From an uncultured Pirellulales bacterium (GTDB taxonomy: Bacteria; Planctomycetota; Planctomycetia; Pirellulales; Thermoguttaceae): a stretch of DNA of 64,000 nt. Within the stretch, counting starts at the first letter, position 1. Every line of letters begins with the position of its first letter. Both the position numbers and the translations under genes were made by a program. The DNA lies in assembly GCA_938015445.1 (NCBI GenBank), contig CALLPE010000026.1:1-64000 (forward strand). The letters are read 5' to 3'. A model generated the notes under the pieces. The model ran no database searches, was not told the origin of the DNA, and saw nothing but the letters and a program-made list of their open reading frames with translations. This document shows, in pieces, positions 61,501 through 64,000 of this stretch.

Positions 61501-64000
61501 ACTCCAGGGTGCTGCCTGCACCGTCGGCCCGGCTGGGCCAATCGCCGGAGTCCCGATAACTGAAGTCGGCGATCGGCGTTCCCGCCCTGTCCGACAGTAC
61601 TAGCCGTTCGCCAGAGTTGTCTAGTGCGCCGGAGAACTGCCCGGCAACTGCCACGCCGGGATAACGCACCGCCATCGCCGCCGGATCGGCCGCCAGGACG
61701 AGATACTGTCCGGGTTCAAGCCGGGTTAGGCCAGCGGCGGTAAAATCGAAACGAATGCCGCGCTCGAAACGCACATTGGTCAAGTCGATCCACGTGTCGG
61801 CGACGTTCAGCAGCTCGATAAACTCGAAACGCTGCGCAGTCACACCCGGCAAAGCAGCCAGTTCGGCCGCGCTTGGCTCCGGTGGGTTGTAGTTTATTTC
61901 GGTAATGACCAGATTCGAGGCACTGGCTGGCGTGCCCACGTAAAACCACGCCTCGCTCAAAGCAGACCAATCGCTTCCGCTTAAGGCCCGGGCCTTGATG
62001 AGCGTGCTTTGCGAAAGGGTTATCGGCGTGCCGGTGTATTGGATCGCCGTGGGGCTGAGTGCTCCGCCGGGAAGCCGGGGGTCGGAGCCGTCGAGCGTGT
62101 AGTAGATCGTGCCGGCCGGGGCGGTAAAGCGTATCAAATCGGTCGCCTGCACCTGACCGCCATAGCGCACGGCGCCGTTGACCGTGAAGTCGGGGGCTGC
62201 GGTGGCCGGATATAGCGGGGCAGCGAGCAACTCGGTCCGGTCCCAACTGTAACGCTTGGCATTGCGGAATTGGTTGAGCACCACGTTGGTGCGATTAGGG
62301 AAGAAGGTGTTCAGCTCGTAATTTACCGCGTCAAGCCACGTATTCTTGCTATACACCAGAAAAGCGGTTATCTGCCCGGTAGCCGGTCCGGATGGGACCC
62401 CGGTCATTGTGTATTGGAAAGTATTGGAGGTGACGTTGAAGATCGTAAAGCTGCCATTGTACTGCGGCTGATTGGCCCCGGAGATGTAAACCGTATCGCC
62501 GTTGACGTACCCGTGCCCGGATAGCGTCACCGTGGCCGTCGTGCCGCTGTAGGTGATGTTAGAGACGTACTTGGGACTCTTCTTGGAATCGCCCCAGCGG
62601 GCCGATTCGGCTAGCATCGGTCCGGCATCGGGCTGGCTGTAGCCGAGCTGTTCGGCCAGCGCGCGGAAGCGAGCCGCAGCCGCCGTGGGCGTCAACAAGC
62701 CGTCGTAGAAGAAGTACTTCCGCACCCGATCGGCGAATCGCAGCCGGTACTCCGGCTCCATCATCAGTTCTTGATGAACGTACAGGGGTTGGGTGCGGAT
62801 GAAATTGCCCCAACCGATGGGCCACGGCCCGGTGCGGTCCACCAATCCGCGCGACAGCGTGTGCTCGGCGTCGTGCGAGAAGAAGTGGAACCCGTCGCCG
62901 CCGTTACGATTGCACCCGCCGTACCAATTGTTGACCGCCGTGCCGGCGCGGGTGATTGGGGCATCGCCGTCGCCCGTGTAGAAGATGACGATCATGTAGT
63001 CGATGAGGCTATCGACATTCAACAGAACCGGCAGGTTGGGGTTGCGACTTCCGTCAGGGTTCAGCCCCTGTATTTCCCAATAGAAAGGTCCCGGTCCGCT
63101 GTAAGGCAGGGCAATGCCTACATCACGCACCAACTGGAAGGAGCTATTGAACGAAGCGTGGCTGCCCTGGGCGTAGAACAGCTCGAACTCCGCGCTGCCC
63201 ACGTTTTCAAAGTACACCACGCGCACCTGGTAGGTGCCGGCCTCGGGCAGATTGAACACTTTCAGGGCGTTCACGGCTGAGCTGCGCGTGCCGTCGAGCG
63301 ATAGCGTATCGCTGTACACTCCCCTGGTCAGCGTCAGCCGGAAGCCGTCGTTGCAGTTTGCCCCGAAGGTCCACTGACCGGCGGCGGGGATCTCGATCAG
63401 ACCCACGGCTTCGACCACGAAGTTGTTGTCGTCCGATGTGGTATCGCCCGGAAAGGCGGCGTTGAAGCCAAAGTTTCCCCCCGAACCACTCGCACCGGTG
63501 TTATCGAGAAAATTAAGCGCACTTGCGAACACTGTAGCAGCGCCGGTGCGCTTGGAAGGATCGGCGATCACCGAATCGGCCGTTGCTAGGTCGGTTACCG
63601 GTATGTTGGCGGTGTAAGTAGTGACGCGGAAGCCGCTGGTGGTCACATCGCCCACCATTCGGAAAGCCTGCGCGTTGAAGCTGGCGTACCGCCCTTTGGC
63701 TGCGAATAGTTCTAACCCCGCTGCGCCGGTGTACTCGAAGAATACCAGCCGCAGGCGGTATGGACCCGCCGCGGGGATGTTGAAGGTGGCCAAGGTGTCG
63801 CCGCCAGTGGTGCGGGCGTTGGGATATGAACTGGTGAAGGTGTTCGTGCCGTCGCTCAGTTGCAGCAGGAAACCGTCGTTGCAGTTGACCCCGAAGGTCC
63901 ACTCGCCGGCCATGGGAATGTAGATCGTCCCCAGCACCTCCACCACGAAGTTGTCGGCGTCGCTGGCGGTTATTCCCGGGAAAGCGGCATTGTTGCTGAC
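58562..64000 (-). CDS. Giant CotH / lamin-tail-domain extracellular protein (partial)
   Basis: At least 1812 residues are visible, and the frame runs off the right edge, so the N-terminus is missing. Two PA14-like repeats come first (VNCNDGFLLQLSDG and ANCNDGFRLTLTRG). Next is a CotH-like segment with NNWYGGCNRNGGDGFHFFSH then DAEHTLSRG. A beta domain follows (GHGYVNGDTVYISGANQPQ), then a chitobiase-type strand (YTLDGSDPRLPGG). Three lamin-tail domains are next: VITEINYNPPEPSAAE, IYINEVLTHTDPPLWDSIEL and VVISEIMYHPGNFADADRLE. A dockerin-like YDFNRDRRVTLADSLIARR and an acidic/Pro tail end it. Such proteins are secreted or surface-bound; CotH domains can be protein kinases, but catalytic residues cannot be judged from this fragment. 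Confidence 0.88.
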   Translation of the reverse strand, partial: VSNNAAFPGITASDADNFVVEVLGTIYIPMAGEWTFGVNCNDGFLLQLSDGTNTFTSSYPNARTTGGDTLATFNIPAAGPYRLRLVFFEYTGAAGLELFAAKGRYASFNAQAFRMVGDVTTSGFRVTTYTANIPVTDLATADSVIADPSKRTGAATVFASALNFLDNTGASGSGGNFGFNAAFPGDTTSDDNNFVVEAVGLIEIPAAGQWTFGANCNDGFRLTLTRGVYSDTLSLDGTRSSAVNALKVFNLPEAGTYQVRVVYFENVGSAEFELFYAQGSHASFNSSFQLVRDVGIALPYSGPGPFYWEIQGLNPDGSRNPNLPVLLNVDSLIDYMIVIFYTGDGDAPITRAGTAVNNWYGGCNRNGGDGFHFFSHDAEHTLSRGLVDRTGPWPIGWGNFIRTQPLYVHQELMMEPEYRLRFADRVRKYFFYDGLLTPTAAAARFRALAEQLGYSQPDAGPMLAESARWGDSKKSPKYVSNITYSGTTATVTLSGHGYVNGDTVYISGANQPQYNGSFTIFNVTSNTFQYTMTGVPSGPATGQITAFLVYSKNTWLDAVNYELNTFFPNRTNVVLNQFRNAKRYSWDRTELLAAPLYPATAAPDFTVNGAVRYGGQVQATDLIRFTAPAGTIYYTLDGSDPRLPGGALSPTAIQYTGTPITLSQSTLIKARALSGSDWSALSEAWFYVGTPASASNLVITEINYNPPEPSAAELAALPGVTAQRFEFIELLNVADTWIDLTNVRFERGIRFDFTAAGLTRLEPGQYLVLAADPAAMAVRYPGVAVAGQFSGALDNSGERLVLSDRAGTPIADFSYRDSGDWPSRADGAGSTLELRQIGLPYHQAASWRSSHEYLGSPGRAGMDRPLKIYINEVLTHTDPPLWDSIELYNPNDISVDLSGWLLSDSTLDYQKFRIPAGTVLGPGQHVVFDEQQFNITSYSWRTEGAKGRVQTEDNGYTLRLTGDTWRKAPLRYMVTPATVLEFDFLSTLEGQFHGIGLDIDDQADPGYANIFKLYGARSAGITDFADYASSAPEWKHYVIPIGQYYTGLMNWMVLANDADAPPHKAVSLFRNITLHEGAGGEAINFSSFFGLDGARGDQLFLIEPDQSGSPRFFIDNVDFGAARNAESIGRYRDAQGRWHFTALAQPTLGSPNTVGGNAPYVGSVVISEIMYHPGNFADADRLEFIELLNTGTTAVNLTNWRLRGGVDYDFRPGTILPAGGVLIVAGFDPADPLNMVKLANFRSFYGIGPSVQMVGGFKGKPANEGERIRLLRPDEPPNNEPNYYPGLTEDVVDYQPVSPWPVAAAGQGYSLTRVDAGAWGCNFSAWVAAAPSPGTARLLAGAYLLYNNSAFDGRDPAANPLDDNAIAIDKAPLRPENEQAGFRNYSSYSRGINGLIFDLAGLPVQPTLETVGQFFQFKVGNSNSPDTWSTAPGPVEVASRPAAPGSTISRITVLWNDSAIQNQWLQVTVLPGPETGLPQPVVLYFGNLVGDAGDGSTQAVVDHHDENLAWENDSGFRSVAITNLYDFNRDRRVTLADSLIARRNDGAQLVLLSFAVGQGQGITAGPSQPDQLPPQFSQAAFGEAGLLPEEGRLSPEERQLSPVSGELLLIEATQVAPEEAAEEVQPPVALFVAGGEHPPQAVVPLHDIALLALLAEHECPQPLDCITPVPDAASVLASSTTGDADAPAQVAAPLVAAPPEAIGHDAPARLAVAEGWEAFNIPQTVVPRASAIAPAYLQHEPAPRSTLEDSTAARSRPAAHGVVLSETDSALGVWQWLWEFGAVGGNQNSKRNMRRAEVDQSANISLHLQPLV
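59195..59250 (-). repeat. 21-bp in-frame repeat in the CotH/lamin-tail tail
   Basis: GGGCGACAGTTGTCGTTCCT (start of the first unit, 59195-59215) is repeated at 59216-59236 and partly from 59237. It encodes LSPEERQLSPVS-type repeats in the C-terminal linker. Confidence 0.85.

Overview
The window looks like chromosome of a planctomycete, probably order Pirellulales. I infer this from family composition, since no rRNA or other phylogenetic marker is present. The clues are a Cys-rich Wza-like polysaccharide export protein, a very long secretin with an extended helical N-terminus, exported PQQ-propeller/SHD1, kelch and CotH/lamin-tail proteins, two sulfatases, a Tat-exported Gfo/Idh/MocA oxidoreductase, and a GAF-HlyD / adaptor / M50-HlyD envelope cluster. 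DNA is GC-rich, genes are mostly monocistronic or in short runs, and many neighbours are convergent with very short gaps. I saw no rRNA, tRNA, CRISPR array, transposase or phage gene.

Layout. 0.3-3.8 kb: TPR protein, ribosomal protein L28, GatC and GatA. 3.9-9.5 kb (minus strand): a three-gene envelope module made of a membrane GAF-HlyD protein, a periplasmic adaptor, and a PqqD-like/M50/HlyD fusion. 10.1-13.8 kb: a ROK kinase fused to an Mth938-like domain, a helical protein of unknown function, and cysteine synthase behind an AT-rich promoter region. 14-17.6 kb (minus): a TPR protein and a Wza-like polysaccharide export protein. 18-23.5 kb: an ASCH protein, a membrane protein, an orphan PAS/GAF histidine kinase and an exported protein. 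23.9-26.3 kb (minus): a CrtI-like FAD oxidoreductase overlapping by ATGA with a FabZ-like dehydratase, plus a small membrane protein.

27-37.5 kb (plus): citrate synthase, family-4 uracil-DNA glycosylase, then a ROK repressor behind a consensus sigma70 promoter. It is followed by two polysaccharide-lyase-like secreted proteins, a Gfo/Idh/MocA oxidoreductase, an SHD1-PQQ propeller protein and an exported nitrilase-like hydrolase. Sulfatases lie at 37.6-39.2 and 50.1-51.5 kb. Together these resemble a locus for breaking down sulfated or acidic glycans. 39.6-44 kb: secretin. 45-50 kb: lone receiver protein, 3-hydroxyacyl-CoA dehydrogenase, kelch/FN3 protein. 51.7-58.6 kb: RecG, an oversized FliD, FliS, MqnD. 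The minus strand from 58.6 kb to the window edge is one giant CotH/lamin-tail protein, cut by the edge.

The most unusual signals are these: the PqqD-like domain on an M50-HlyD protein within the three-gene envelope cluster; the ROK-Mth938 fusion; the coupled CrtI/FabZ pair; a 32-bp exact inverted copy of part of the kelch gene next to the acyl-CoA dehydrogenase start; and a recurring habit of short (13-36 bp) tandem duplications at stop codons, start codons, promoters and protein linkers.
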